Origin: JAYFRL01 sp034925905 | Lineage (GTDB): Bacteria; Bacillota; Clostridia; Lachnospirales; Anaerotignaceae | Direction of reading: 5' to 3' | Assembly (NCBI GenBank): GCA_034925905.1 | Contig: JAYFRL010000018.1 | Location: forward strand, 1-64,000 | Length of the DNA stretch: 64,000 nucleotides | Part shown: one piece after another, positions 53,050 through 61,502 of the stretch | Layout of the letters: the number at the start of each line of letters is the position of its first letter | Position numbering within the stretch: the first letter of the stretch is position 1 | The notes under the pieces: model-generated | The model's database searches: none | Told to the model about the DNA's origin: nothing | Seen by the model: only the letters and a program-made list of their open reading frames with translations | Program-made: the position numbers and the translations under genes

Positions 53050-54768
53050 TCACGCCGTTTCCTCTTTCATCAGCTCATTTAAGGGGATAAATCCCAGACC
53101 GTCGTACTTGATGTGGATATGCTGTGTCCGCTTGCCGCTGCTCTTGTCCGGCGCGTCCACATAGATTGCAGACACCAACTCCCGCAGCGCATAGGGCGTC
53201 AAGGCATCAATCCCCACATACTTGTGAGCTTTCTGAATGAACTTTTCGATGTTTTCGTTCTGTCGTTCCTGTACTTCAATTTCCTGCTGCAAGGTGATGA
53301 CCTCTGCTTCAAGCTGCTTCTGTTCCGCTTCGTAGCTTTGGCTGAGCATATCAAACCGCTCGTCGCTCAAGCGTCCGCCCGCGTTGTCCTCGTAAATCTT
53401 GATGAACAAACGCTTCAATTCGGAGATACGCTTTTCATCCCGGTCGAGCTGCTTTTTGCGGATTTGGATTTGCTCCCGGCTTTCAAGGCGCATCCGCTCC
53501 TCCATGACGGTGCGGAAATGACTTTCATACCGTAGAATGTACCCCATGACCGCTTGGATATGCTTTAAGACCATGCGCTCCAAAACCTTAACACGGATGA
53601 AGTGACCGCCGCATTTCTCTTTATCTTTCCAATGGAGAGAGCAGTCAAAAAAGTCCTGATCCGTTTTGTAGTTGTTGGATGAGCCGTAATACATCTTCGA
53701 GCCACAATCGGAACAGTAGACCAAGCCGGAAAAGATGCTGCTTCTGCCTGTGCGTGTCATGCGGTGGCGCTGCTGACGGATGGTTTGTACCTTGTCGAAT
53801 ACATCATCCGCAATAATGCGTTCATGGGTGTCGTGGAAAACGGCTTGCTTTTCAACCGGACTTTCTCGCTGCTTCTTGTCCCAGATGGAATTGCTGAAAG
53901 TTTTGAAGTTGACGGTGCAGCCTGTGTACTCCCGGCGTTCCAGTATGTTGACAACGGAGCTGTCGCCCCAGCCATAGGGATTCTCCGGCTCCGGGTGCGG
54001 TGTTTTGCGCCCTTGCTGCTTTTTGTAGGCAGTCGGCGTCAACACCTTATCCGCTTTGAGCTGGTTGGCGATTTGCTGCGGGCCGCGTCCCTCCATGCAC
54101 ATAGAGAAGATGCGCTTCACAACATCGGCGGCTTCCGGGTCGATCACCCAGCGTTTGGGATTTTCCGGGTCTTTCACATAGCCATAAGGAACATTGACGG
54201 TCAGCGGTACGCCGCGCTCACCTTTTGCTTTGGTAACAGCCCGGATTTTTCGGCTGGTATCACGGGCGTAAAACTCGTTAAACCAGTTCTTGATTCCGGC
54301 AAAATCGTTGTTGACGCTGTTGGCATCAGCGGAGTCAAAATCGTCGTTGATGGCAATAAAGCGCGTCCCATTCTGCGGAAAGGTGAAGTTGGTGTAAAGC
54401 CCGGTGAGTGCCGAATTACGCCCCAGTCGAGAGAGGTCCTTTGTGATGGCAACCGCCACATTCCCGGCTTCAATCTCAGCAAGCATGGCTTGAAATCCGG
54501 GTCTGTCGAAAGTCACACCCGAAACGCCGTCGTCCACAAAAAAGGTCGGGTTCGGAAAGTGATGCTCGCGTGCATATTGAAGCAAGATGCCCTTTTGATT
54601 TTCGATTGACAGGGATTCGCCAAGCCGTTCATCCTCTTGACTTAATCTGCAATACAGCGCGGTAATTTTGTTTGTTGCTCCAAACATTTCTGTTTCCTCC
54701 TTTAGTGGAGCAACTGTCAGTACAGGATTGGTTGCCTCTATTGTACCAAGATTTTGAACGTTTGTCAT
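53050..54768 (-). CDS. Large serine recombinase of the element
   Basis: 572 residues. N-terminal resolvase domain with catalytic Ser in ALYCRLSQED and the Arg pair in TKDLSRLGRNS; recombinase domain (YGYVKDPENPKRWVIDPEAA); zinc ribbon CSDCGSKMYYG...C; and a long C-terminal coiled coil (~410-500). These enzymes insert and excise elements at short sites. The ATG at 54768 has GGAGGG upstream and overlaps the preceding gene by 4 bases; a second start at 54687 (GGAGGAAAC upstream) would drop 27 residues. Confidence 0.93.
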   Translation of the reverse strand: MTNVQNLGTIEATNPVLTVAPLKEETEMFGATNKITALYCRLSQEDERLGESLSIENQKGILLQYAREHHFPNPTFFVDDGVSGVTFDRPGFQAMLAEIEAGNVAVAITKDLSRLGRNSALTGLYTNFTFPQNGTRFIAINDDFDSADANSVNNDFAGIKNWFNEFYARDTSRKIRAVTKAKGERGVPLTVNVPYGYVKDPENPKRWVIDPEAADVVKRIFSMCMEGRGPQQIANQLKADKVLTPTAYKKQQGRKTPHPEPENPYGWGDSSVVNILERREYTGCTVNFKTFSNSIWDKKQRESPVEKQAVFHDTHERIIADDVFDKVQTIRQQRHRMTRTGRSSIFSGLVYCSDCGSKMYYGSSNNYKTDQDFFDCSLHWKDKEKCGGHFIRVKVLERMVLKHIQAVMGYILRYESHFRTVMEERMRLESREQIQIRKKQLDRDEKRISELKRLFIKIYEDNAGGRLSDERFDMLSQSYEAEQKQLEAEVITLQQEIEVQERQNENIEKFIQKAHKYVGIDALTPYALRELVSAIYVDAPDKSSGKRTQHIHIKYDGLGFIPLNELMKEETA

Positions 54769-55133
54769 TCCTGTCCCTCCATCTTTTCCGTAAACTTCTT
54801 GGCGGTAATGCGCTCCAACTTTCGGACAAAGGTTTCCGCTCCCTCATAGCTGCCGGTGACGGTGTAAACAGTCCCCGCGATTTCTTCCGTAACGGTCAAT
54901 TCGGGAATCCAATATGCGGAAAGATTTTTCACATGGATATGCCCGCCCTCACCAAACCAGAAGTTGTGGTTGCGCCGTTCCTCTGGCACAGGCTCGCATT
55001 TGGCGTAGGGGTCGGGATTGGTAAAACGGTACTCGCCAGGAGTGTCCCCGACAGCTTCCTCCTGTTCTGCCCATTGGCGTATTTCCTCCAATTCCTCCGG
55101 GGTAAACTCCGCTTCTCTTTTATCGTTTTTCAT
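54765..55133 (-). CDS. Conserved small protein of the element, TnpW-like C-terminus
   Basis: 122 residues, acidic N-terminus with FTPEELEEIRQWAEQEE. The C-terminal 40 residues (ELTVTEEIAGTVYTVTGSYE and after) resemble the small TnpW-type proteins that accompany relaxase and recombinase genes in these elements. Function unknown. Coupled to the recombinase by a 4-base overlap. Confidence 0.6.
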   Translation of the reverse strand: MKNDKREAEFTPEELEEIRQWAEQEEAVGDTPGEYRFTNPDPYAKCEPVPEERRNHNFWFGEGGHIHVKNLSAYWIPELTVTEEIAGTVYTVTGSYEGAETFVRKLERITAKKFTEKMEGQE

Positions 55134-55192
55134 GGTGATTTCGTCCTTTCGGTTTCATGTTGCTTCGGGACAAATTGTCCCGAAGTGGGTGG

Positions 55193-56683
55193 TCATCGTT
55201 CCTGTTCGTGTTTCTTGGTCTGCACCTGTTCCGGCTGCTCGGCTCGGAGTGCAATATCCACACAACGGCGGATATTTTGAAGCTCGGAAACATCGGCGCG
55301 GGTGTCTTTCAGCTTTGCATATTCCACTTCGCGCCGCGCTTTCAGTTCGGCGTGTTCCTTTTCCCATGCGGAGATAGGCAAGGACTTCACGCCCTCCGGC
55401 AAGCGGGCATGAAGAAAGCGGTTGGCGGCGTTCCAGATGGTAAGCTCGGCGCGGTGAGCTTCGGCGTATTTCTCCTGTTTGCCTTTCCAGCGGATTTGCT
55501 TATACTCGTCTTGAACAGGCTTGTAACACAGATAATTCTTGCCGTTCTCAATGAGCTTTTGAAGCTCTTTCATGCGGGTTTCTGCGGTTCTCATACTGTC
55601 GCGGATTGCGCTGGATTTGTCGCTGACAGAGGAAAGAGCAGCGTCAAGCTCAGCAAGTGTGGTAATGCCATGCGCCGCAAGATAACCCACCGCCTTTGAT
55701 ACGGTTTTCAGTTCATCGGCGGCGTGTTGCCGCTGCCAGCCCTGCGAATACTTCCGGCTCTTTTCTCTCTGAACGCTTAAAAACTGCATGAGCAGATTTG
55801 CGATAGGCGGTGAGGTTGACTGTTCCTGTGTAGCTTCCCGCGCCTTGAACAATTCGGCAATCCAATCTTTGAGCTTGCCGATCTGCGCCCGGATTTCCCG
55901 GATAAGACGGTTTGCCTTTTGGATATTGCGGTTAAGCTCGCCCTTTTCGGTGGCAATACCTTTCTTCTCCATCTGACAGGCGGCTACGCCCATGTGGACG
56001 GTGGGCAGCTCGTCAATGCCGCGCTCGGCGTTGCTGCGGTGGTCGATACGCTCCGGGCGATTTGCCCGTTCAAGGTAGGCGTTGGTAACATCAGCCCACG
56101 CTTCGCGCCAAATGAGGGCGTTGCCCTTGTCGTTCCAATCCACAAGGTCAACCTTGTGCGTCTTGTAGCTGCCGCTTGGCAGCCGTATGCGCTCACCGTT
56201 TTCGTCAAGGTCGTATTCCTTTTTCGACTTCGCCGCCCACGCGCCGCGCTCGTCCAACGGGCGCATGGTGAGCATGATATGACAATGGGGATTGCCCTTG
56301 CCTGTGTCGTGAATGGCAAAATCGACGCACATTCCCTTTGAAACAAACCCCGAGGAACAAAACTCCCGGACAAGCCGGATTTGTTCCTCTCTCGGTAGCT
56401 CGACTGGCAGGGCTGCGTCTATCTCCCGCGCAAGCTGGGCGTTGCCCGCTTTCTCGTAAAGTTCAACGCTGTTCCAAAGGGTAGAACGGTCAGAGAAAGA
56501 GGGCGGGGCGTGTTCCGGCAAGATGATTTCCGTATGCACGACGCCGCCTTTGCGGGTGTAGTCATGGGTCATTCCGTCCCATTCGTTTGTGAGCTTTTCA
56601 CCGCTTCGATAGGCGGCTGCGGCAACGGCTGATTTGCCCTTGCCCCGGCTCACGATACTGATGTTGCAATGATATATCGCCAT
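55193..56683 (-). CDS. MobA/MobL-family relaxase (MOBQ type)
   Basis: About 496 residues from the ATG at 56683 with GGAGGT upstream; the longer frame to 56839 covers the oriT region. N-terminal MAIYHCNISIVSRGKGKSAV and AAAYRSGEKL, then the HUH motif in IHDTGKGNPHCHIMLTMRPL. The C-terminal half is helical. The relaxase nicks oriT and leads the strand into a recipient. An RSF1010-like nic site lies 200 bases upstream. Confidence 0.93.
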   Translation of the reverse strand: MAIYHCNISIVSRGKGKSAVAAAAYRSGEKLTNEWDGMTHDYTRKGGVVHTEIILPEHAPPSFSDRSTLWNSVELYEKAGNAQLAREIDAALPVELPREEQIRLVREFCSSGFVSKGMCVDFAIHDTGKGNPHCHIMLTMRPLDERGAWAAKSKKEYDLDENGERIRLPSGSYKTHKVDLVDWNDKGNALIWREAWADVTNAYLERANRPERIDHRSNAERGIDELPTVHMGVAACQMEKKGIATEKGELNRNIQKANRLIREIRAQIGKLKDWIAELFKAREATQEQSTSPPIANLLMQFLSVQREKSRKYSQGWQRQHAADELKTVSKAVGYLAAHGITTLAELDAALSSVSDKSSAIRDSMRTAETRMKELQKLIENGKNYLCYKPVQDEYKQIRWKGKQEKYAEAHRAELTIWNAANRFLHARLPEGVKSLPISAWEKEHAELKARREVEYAKLKDTRADVSELQNIRRCVDIALRAEQPEQVQTKKHEQER

Positions 56684-56863
56684 AGATAGCACCTCCGATC
56701 GGGCGATAATAAAACCCCATGAAAGTAAATAGCTTGCCGCAGCAAGGTGTTCGCTTTCGTGGGGTACACAAAGGGGTAGACGCGCAAGCGGCGCAAGGGG
56801 TGCAGCCCCCTTGTTGCGGCAAAGCCGCCATAGCTCCATGCAATGGCTTCCAGAGGACGCACG

Positions 56864-56892
56864 ACACCCGTTAGGGTGTATAAGTGCGCCCT
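56864..56892 (+). other. oriT with RSF1010/MOBQ-like nic site
   Basis: Inverted repeat ACACCC-GTTA-GGGTGT (56864-56879) is followed after one base by TAAGTGCGCCCT (56881-56892). That 12-mer equals the nic core of RSF1010-type MOBQ oriT, which is cut between G and C (here 56886/56887). It lies in the non-coding gap between DUF3847 and the relaxase gene, as expected. Confidence 0.85.
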
Positions 56893-56909
56893 TTGTTCCA
56901 AAGGGTCTT

Positions 56910-57203
56910 TTAGCTTGTCGCGTCCTCGGCTCGTTTTCTCAAAAACTCCCGCGCTGGCTCACTCGTCAAAGCAAGACGGAAAAAGGTCTGCGCGTCCTCG
57001 TCCGGCATGGTGATAAGCTCCGGCACGACGCTTTCAATAAAGCCGCCCCGCGAACAAAGGCGGTGGTTGCGCTCCTTGCGTTCCTCGCGGGATAGCTTTT
57101 GCTTGATGATTTTCTCCCTGTTCTGATACTGCCGGATTTTCTTCTCTTTTTCCTCGATTTCGGCGGTCAACTCGTCATAGGTTTTCTCTTTCGGTTTCGT
57201 CAT
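56910..57203 (-). CDS. DUF3847 protein, relaxase-associated
   Basis: 97 residues from the ATG at 57203, with AAAGGAG upstream. Highly charged coiled coil (~10-55), then RKERNHRLCSRGGFIESVVP. DUF3847 genes stand just upstream of mobL in many elements of this kind, so an oriT-binding accessory role is plausible. Confidence 0.8.
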   Translation of the reverse strand: MTKPKEKTYDELTAEIEEKEKKIRQYQNREKIIKQKLSREERKERNHRLCSRGGFIESVVPELITMPDEDAQTFFRLALTSEPAREFLRKRAEDATS

Positions 57204-57235
57204 GGGTAGTCGCTCCTTTCTGCTCATAGGCATAA

Positions 57236-57264
57236 GAAAAGAGCAGTCGATTTCTCGGCTGCTC
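57236..57264 (-). terminator. Terminator after the cargo genes
   Basis: GAGCAGTCGA (57241-57250) pairs with TCGGCTGCTC (57255-57264); on the minus strand a T-rich tail follows. It separates the cargo pair from the mobilisation genes. Confidence 0.7.
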
Positions 57265-57279
57265 TCGGTGAAAAAGTGT

Positions 57280-58026
57280 TTAGTTTTTACTCACATATTT
57301 GTATGCATCATCTGTAATCACACTAGCATTATCATACCAGACACCAGATTTTTCAAATGGAAAATAGTCGCTTTTGTATATTTCCGGGTTTTTATTAGGG
57401 TCATAGATAAAACTCGGCGCGCCGTTTATATAGTTTCCTGTAAACTCGGTAAACGATATTCCTTGATCGGGGTCAAGATAAAGAGCGCCATCTTCAACAA
57501 GTAGTGCAACCGTCAACTTTTGAGCGTTAATGCGTTCTTCGTCATAATAGTCGAAGCGTATCATAATACAGTTTTCAAAGGAGGCGTTCACTATATCTGA
57601 GCCGTACTCCATTAAGCTATCAAGGTTTTCGTTCAACTGCTGCAATACCATTTCCAGCAGAAACATACTTGAGTTCACATCGCACCAATCATCATTGATG
57701 CTGCTATCATAGCAATACAAGTTGACGAGGATTTCACGATACTTAACATCTGCATTGATATAGCAACTGATAGGCTCGGTAACATCAAGCATGGCGTTCA
57801 GATTATCATTCAAGGTTTTTTGTATTGTTTCTTCAAGACTAACTTTGATGGGCGGTGCTGTACTATTTGAGTTTTCTTTTGGAACATCACTTGGCTTGTC
57901 TATTTGCTGTTCTTCAACAGGCGGGTCATTGATGGGTAAATCCGCAGAAACCGCTGGTACAGTTTCGCTTTGACAGGCGGTCAGAAAAACCAACAGAGCA
58001 ACGATAAAAAGAATGTATTTTTTCAA
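57280..58026 (-). CDS. Cargo lipoprotein, unknown
   Basis: 248 residues. The signal ends in the lipobox LTAC (Cys18). A Pro/Asp/Glu/Ser-rich linker (~20-65) precedes a domain (~68-248) with NLNAMLDVTEPISCYINADV, VNLYCYDSSIND and PFEKSGVWYDN. It is likely anchored on the outer face of the membrane. No family recognised. It overlaps the upstream gene by 4 bases, so the two are made together. Confidence 0.7.
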   Translation of the reverse strand: MKKYILFIVALLVFLTACQSETVPAVSADLPINDPPVEEQQIDKPSDVPKENSNSTAPPIKVSLEETIQKTLNDNLNAMLDVTEPISCYINADVKYREILVNLYCYDSSINDDWCDVNSSMFLLEMVLQQLNENLDSLMEYGSDIVNASFENCIMIRFDYYDEERINAQKLTVALLVEDGALYLDPDQGISFTEFTGNYINGAPSFIYDPNKNPEIYKSDYFPFEKSGVWYDNASVITDDAYKYVSKN

Positions 58027-58838
58027 TTCTGCTCACCTTTTTCAATGTCAGCAAAGGCGTCAAAGATTGCTTTTGCGTGTTCTGTTCTTGAGATTTTCGC
58101 ACTCTCTGGCCGCTGTGTAATCACAATCTTGGGGTGAAAATGAAAAGCATCGCTTATGCCACTGCCTATAATGACTTGCTTTGCATCTTCATATAAGTCA
58201 ACGCCTGTTTCGTCTACAAAGGCGTACTCGTTTAATCCCTTTCCAATCGGCTTATACCACCAATCGCCAGTGATAAAAATAATATGGGTCGGGCGCAAAT
58301 AAGAAATCTCTTTTCTCAAAATCCTCGCACAGCTATTCAGCGTTTCACGAATGAGCTTATTGCTTGGATTGCCGGATTTATAAGGGGCTACTTTATAGAG
58401 GTTTGTCCACGCCATGTGTTCTGACCAGTTATCGTCGATGCCATATTGATTTAATACGGCATGGCAAAGCTGAAAAAACGGAGATTTATTGTAGTTGTAT
58501 ATTTCTTTTTCGTTCTTATCAAAGACTTTTCCTTTGCTGATGTATCCGGTGTCAATGGCGCTATCAAAGACTTGGTCGATAACTGCCTCTATGGAGTCTT
58601 TCTTAAACTCAATTTCCCAACCGTTTACTGCCCTGCCTATAAACAAAAGGCGAAAAGGTTTTCCGGCATAGCAATTCCCGGTAAATTTGCTTCCTTTCAT
58701 AAGCGGCATACTTGTTAAGCCATTTTCAGTATCTCCTAACTGGTTTATTAGCGGCGATAGCATCCTTGCATATTCCGCTTTAATATCTGCTATTCGCCCA
58801 TGCTGACCACCACTAATTTCTAAATCAATAGTACCCAT
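58023..58838 (-). CDS. Putative uracil-DNA-glycosylase-fold cargo protein
   Basis: 271 residues, soluble. LLFIGRAVNGWE (~62-73), AWTNLYKVAP (~145-154), SYLRPTHIIFITGDWW (~183-198) and a late IVITQRPESAK occur in the order and spacing of the conserved loops of the uracil-DNA-glycosylase superfamily (a GxxPG-like loop, an N-containing loop, the beta strand before the H/R loop). The match is by pattern only and the catalytic residues are not canonical. Base composition is more AT-rich than in the mobilisation genes, so it may have joined the element later. Confidence 0.4.
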   Translation of the reverse strand: MGTIDLEISGGQHGRIADIKAEYARMLSPLINQLGDTENGLTSMPLMKGSKFTGNCYAGKPFRLLFIGRAVNGWEIEFKKDSIEAVIDQVFDSAIDTGYISKGKVFDKNEKEIYNYNKSPFFQLCHAVLNQYGIDDNWSEHMAWTNLYKVAPYKSGNPSNKLIRETLNSCARILRKEISYLRPTHIIFITGDWWYKPIGKGLNEYAFVDETGVDLYEDAKQVIIGSGISDAFHFHPKIVITQRPESAKISRTEHAKAIFDAFADIEKGEQN

Positions 58839-59004
58839 ATTTACCCTCCTACCATAATTTTTCTACTTATGTTTATAATAGAGTTCGTTGTAAAACTCAA
58901 AATCACTCTTTTCAAATACAATTTCTCGATTATGCACAAATTAGCACGAAATGGAACCAATTCTTGAGCAAATTATACCACGAAAAAATGAATAATTCTA
59001 CTCA

Positions 59005-59301
59005 TCATTTCAGCCTGTCGGCGGCGTTGTTCTCCTTCGCATATCTCCGGGCGGCTTCCCGCCGTTCCTCGCTGTATGGCGCGGTCAAACGGAAGCTGAA
59101 ACGCGCCTTGACGATTTCAAAGCTCTTGTAGCCCTGCTCCGCGTCCTCATCGGTCTGCTTGCATAGGTCGGGGAAGCGTCCGGCATAGGCGGTCAGACGG
59201 TTTTTGAGGTCGGTGTTGTGGGTGTGTATCTCAATGACGGGGCTTGCTTCGTCAAAGTAGATTTCGGTAGTCTTGTCGCGCTTTTTCAAGCCTGTTTTCA
59301 T
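59005..59301 (-). CDS. Conserved small protein of Firmicute integrative elements
   Basis: 98 residues, mixed alpha/beta and charged: VIEIHTHNTDLKNRLTAYAG and SEERREAARRYAKENNAADR. I associate this type of gene with the same element class, but know no function. It lies between the cargo and the excisionase gene. Confidence 0.65.
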   Translation of the reverse strand: MKTGLKKRDKTTEIYFDEASPVIEIHTHNTDLKNRLTAYAGRFPDLCKQTDEDAEQGYKSFEIVKARFSFRLTAPYSEERREAARRYAKENNAADRLK

Positions 59302-59477
59302 TTTCTGTCCTTTCTACGCTCCCGTTACGCAACAGGAGCGTTTTTCGGCTGTTTTCGACCGCTCTTGACTTGGGAAAAACAGCGATTTTCAAATAGAAAC
59401 CCGTCGGACGAATAAACTCATCGTCTGATGCGCTCCAATCGTTAAATCCGCTTTTTTGCAGCTCTTGACCATGATTT

Positions 59478-59678
59478 TTACTCCGGCCTGTTGGTGTGGT
59501 TTTTCAGCCATTCCAGCAGGTCGTTTTTCATTACCAGCTTGCGCCCGCCGACTTTCAACGTGGGGAAATCCGGGCTGTTCAAAAGGTTGTACGCGCCCGC
59601 CCTCGAAAGGTGGAGCGCCACCGCAAGTTGCTTCACATTCATCACATCAGGCAGTTCTTCAAACGGCTCTTTGCTCAT
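59478..59678 (-). CDS. Excisionase-type HTH protein
   Basis: 66 residues from the ATG at 59678 with AAGGAG upstream. A MerR-like winged helix: MNVKQLAVALHLSRAGAYNL, then LKVGGRKLVMKNDLLEWL. Such proteins direct excision or regulate element genes; with a serine recombinase it could be the recombination directionality factor. Confidence 0.8.
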   Translation of the reverse strand: MSKEPFEELPDVMNVKQLAVALHLSRAGAYNLLNSPDFPTLKVGGRKLVMKNDLLEWLKNHTNRPE

Positions 59679-59700
59679 ACGCTGTTGCTCCTTCCGCACG

Positions 59701-59735
59701 AAAAAAAGCAGCCACGATTTTTCGTGACTGCTCTT
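59701..59735 (-). terminator. Terminator after the sigma-like gene
   Basis: AGCAGCCACGA and TCGTGACTGCT form a stem; on the minus strand it runs into seven T. It divides the sigma-like gene from the excisionase gene. Confidence 0.8.
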
Positions 59736-59746
59736 GATGTGCTATT

Positions 59747-60715
59747 TCATTCGTTTTTTTGCTTTGGCTTGGATAGGCTGTCGAGATATTTTTCGTATTC
59801 AGCGCCCACAAAATCCCGGTACTTGTCAGATAGCTTGTCGATGTGCTTCGATACCGCGCTGGCGGTCTTGAAGCCTACCTTGTCGGCAATCTCCTGTTGG
59901 GTGCAGCCAGCCATACGCATACGCAAAATCGCTCTGTCCCGATCAGTCAGCGTTGCCCGGAATTGATCGAGTTGTATTTCGGACAATATCTTGCTCTCAA
60001 ACTCCGCGCTTGGGTCTGGTATCTCCGTCAGCGTTTCATTGTCCAGCGCACCGCCGCTTTCCTGTATCTGTTCAAGAGATAAGGGCTTGCTCTTTCTGTC
60101 GTGATGCCACTTCCGCATGAAGTCGGTCTTGACTACGCTGTTGCGGTTGTCATAGTCCGCAACTTGCCTGTTGTTCCATATCTCGTCGATAACAGGCTGC
60201 CAGTGCTGCTCTGCCACAATCCTGTCTGTGAGATTGCCTACAAGGTTTCCGAATTGCTGATAGGTGAGCCACGGCACTTCCATTCCCTGCGGGATGTTGT
60301 AAAGGCTTTGGAATGACAAGCCGTTGGTTTCAAACTTCATCCGCATATAGGGGATCAGGTTGTATGACATTCGCCACAGGGGAAAATCGCCAGAATACTG
60401 TGCTCTGCTGCCGGGTATCTCCCGGTGCTTTCCGCCCTTATCCGGCACATTGAAAAACTGCCACGCTACCCATGAATAGCTGTCCCACACCACTTCAAGA
60501 AATGTATCCGAGTTGATAAGGTCATCGTACTTGTCCGTCCGCAATACTTCATAGGGGCAGCGGGGTATGCTCATGTAGGCCGGGCGCTTGCTCACAAACT
60601 CCTGCGGCAAACTGTAAAAGAGCGTCAGCCACGATTTGTAGCTGTCCTGCGGTATCTCGATGACTTCACCGGGCAGCACAACGAGAAAACCTTTCGGGCC
60701 TTGCTGCTTCTCCAT
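59747..60715 (-). CDS. Sigma-70 region 4-like DNA-binding protein of the element
   Basis: 322 residues from the ATG at 60715 with GGAGGTGA upstream. The C-terminal helix-turn-helix LTDRDRAILRMRMAGCTQQEI, then KTASAVSKHIDKL, is of the sigma region 4 type. The N-terminal ~200 residues (PYEVLRTDKYDDLI, WDSYSWVAWQFFNVPDKGGK) are an uncharacterised domain rich in Trp/Tyr. First gene at the right end; probably the switch for element transfer genes. Confidence 0.75.
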   Translation of the reverse strand: MEKQQGPKGFLVVLPGEVIEIPQDSYKSWLTLFYSLPQEFVSKRPAYMSIPRCPYEVLRTDKYDDLINSDTFLEVVWDSYSWVAWQFFNVPDKGGKHREIPGSRAQYSGDFPLWRMSYNLIPYMRMKFETNGLSFQSLYNIPQGMEVPWLTYQQFGNLVGNLTDRIVAEQHWQPVIDEIWNNRQVADYDNRNSVVKTDFMRKWHHDRKSKPLSLEQIQESGGALDNETLTEIPDPSAEFESKILSEIQLDQFRATLTDRDRAILRMRMAGCTQQEIADKVGFKTASAVSKHIDKLSDKYRDFVGAEYEKYLDSLSKPKQKNE

Positions 60716-60990
60716 AGCGTCACCTCCAATCAATTCAAATTAAGCCCTCTACTATACATGGCACGAGAAAGGCTGTTTTGTTCCAATCTTTCCAAAAATT
60801 TTTGAGATTTTTTGAAAAAATCTCGGATGGAAAAGAATAGGATGGATTTGCCCACATTATATCTGAAAATTCCGATTAAGTCTATTGCGTTTGAAATGGG
60901 CAAAAAAATAGGCGGTACTCGGTTTCCCGAATACCGTCCATTTTCAGCCAATCCCGCCTGACAGATGCCCGTAATCGTAATTTTGTTGGA

Positions 60991-61009
60991 TTACTGTTTT
61001 ACGAGCACC
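60991..61009 (-). repeat. Right terminal inverted repeat of the element
   Basis: TTACTGTTTTACGAGCACC, inverted partner of 52979-52997. Confidence 0.85.
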
Positions 61010-61018
61010 CAGCTAAAT

Positions 61019-61033
61019 AAGGCGGGCTTTTTT
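61019..61033 (+). terminator. Right half of the ClC gene terminator
   Basis: AAGGCGGGCTTTTTT, the partner of 52954-52968, left stranded downstream of the element. Confidence 0.85.
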
Positions 61034-61498
61034 ATTATGGCTTGAAGCCAAGCTGAGCTTGCAAAGGTGTGTGCAGTCAAAAAAATTACCCGCTATGCGG
61101 GCGGTAGAAGCAAGCTTACAGCATATCATTTTGAGCGAAGAGGAGAATCTGTGTCTTTATGATAATAAACCTAGATGCTGAAGATAATTCCGCATACAAT
61201 CTTGGCAAATACCGAAACCGCCTTACCCTGGGGAAAGACGATATCTCGTCACGAAAATTCCTCAGAATGACTGATGAGGGAAATATGACGGCAGATGACG
61301 GAACAGAGTAAAAACGAATATATCTTTGAGTATCAGATGGAGCAAGTTATTAAGTAAAGAAGTTTAAACAGTGTTCAAGCCGGCATCTTTAGACGCAAGC
61401 TGGTAATAAAGCCTTATAGGTTTAGTGCATACTATACGTTTTACGGGTGGTTATGGTTAAACAATGATAGATTTTTTAATCTTTGATTAAAATTTGCG
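61034..61498. other. Intergenic region beyond the element, with a possible short gene
   Basis: About 465 bases. Apart from the small frame listed at 61159-61311 I see only a CCCGCTATGCGGG palindrome (~61089-61101). The sequence is less AT-rich than other spacers and may be decayed coding DNA. Confidence 0.4.
61159..61311 (+). CDS. Possible 50-residue protein, doubtful
   Basis: ATG to TAA, 50 codons: polar, Asp/Asn/Arg-rich, with SSRKFLRMTDEGNM. GAGGAG lies about 14 bases upstream, rather far. No family known. It may be a remnant of a longer gene. Confidence 0.25.
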   Translation: MIINLDAEDNSAYNLGKYRNRLTLGKDDISSRKFLRMTDEGNMTADDGTE

Positions 61499-61502
61499 CA
61501 GC

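Larger units (their letters stand above)
52979..61009. mobile_element. Mobilizable integrative element with large serine recombinase (Tn4451-like in type)
   Basis: About 8.03 kb bounded by near-perfect 19-bp inverted repeats and inserted in the loop of the ClC gene terminator. It contains recombinase, relaxase, oriT, excisionase and sigma-like genes plus cargo, all on the minus strand, and no type IV secretion genes. It must therefore borrow a conjugation machine. Its GC content is visibly higher than that of the flanks (e.g. the mobL region), showing recent transfer. The exact crossover bases cannot be fixed without an empty site. Confidence 0.85.

Noticed and set aside
53764..54609. 281-codon plus-strand frame
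   Set aside because: Antisense shadow of the serine recombinase gene; GC-rich coding DNA yields long false frames.
60730..60951. 73-codon minus-strand frame at the element's right end
   Set aside because: No ribosome site; it overlaps the start region of the sigma-like gene.
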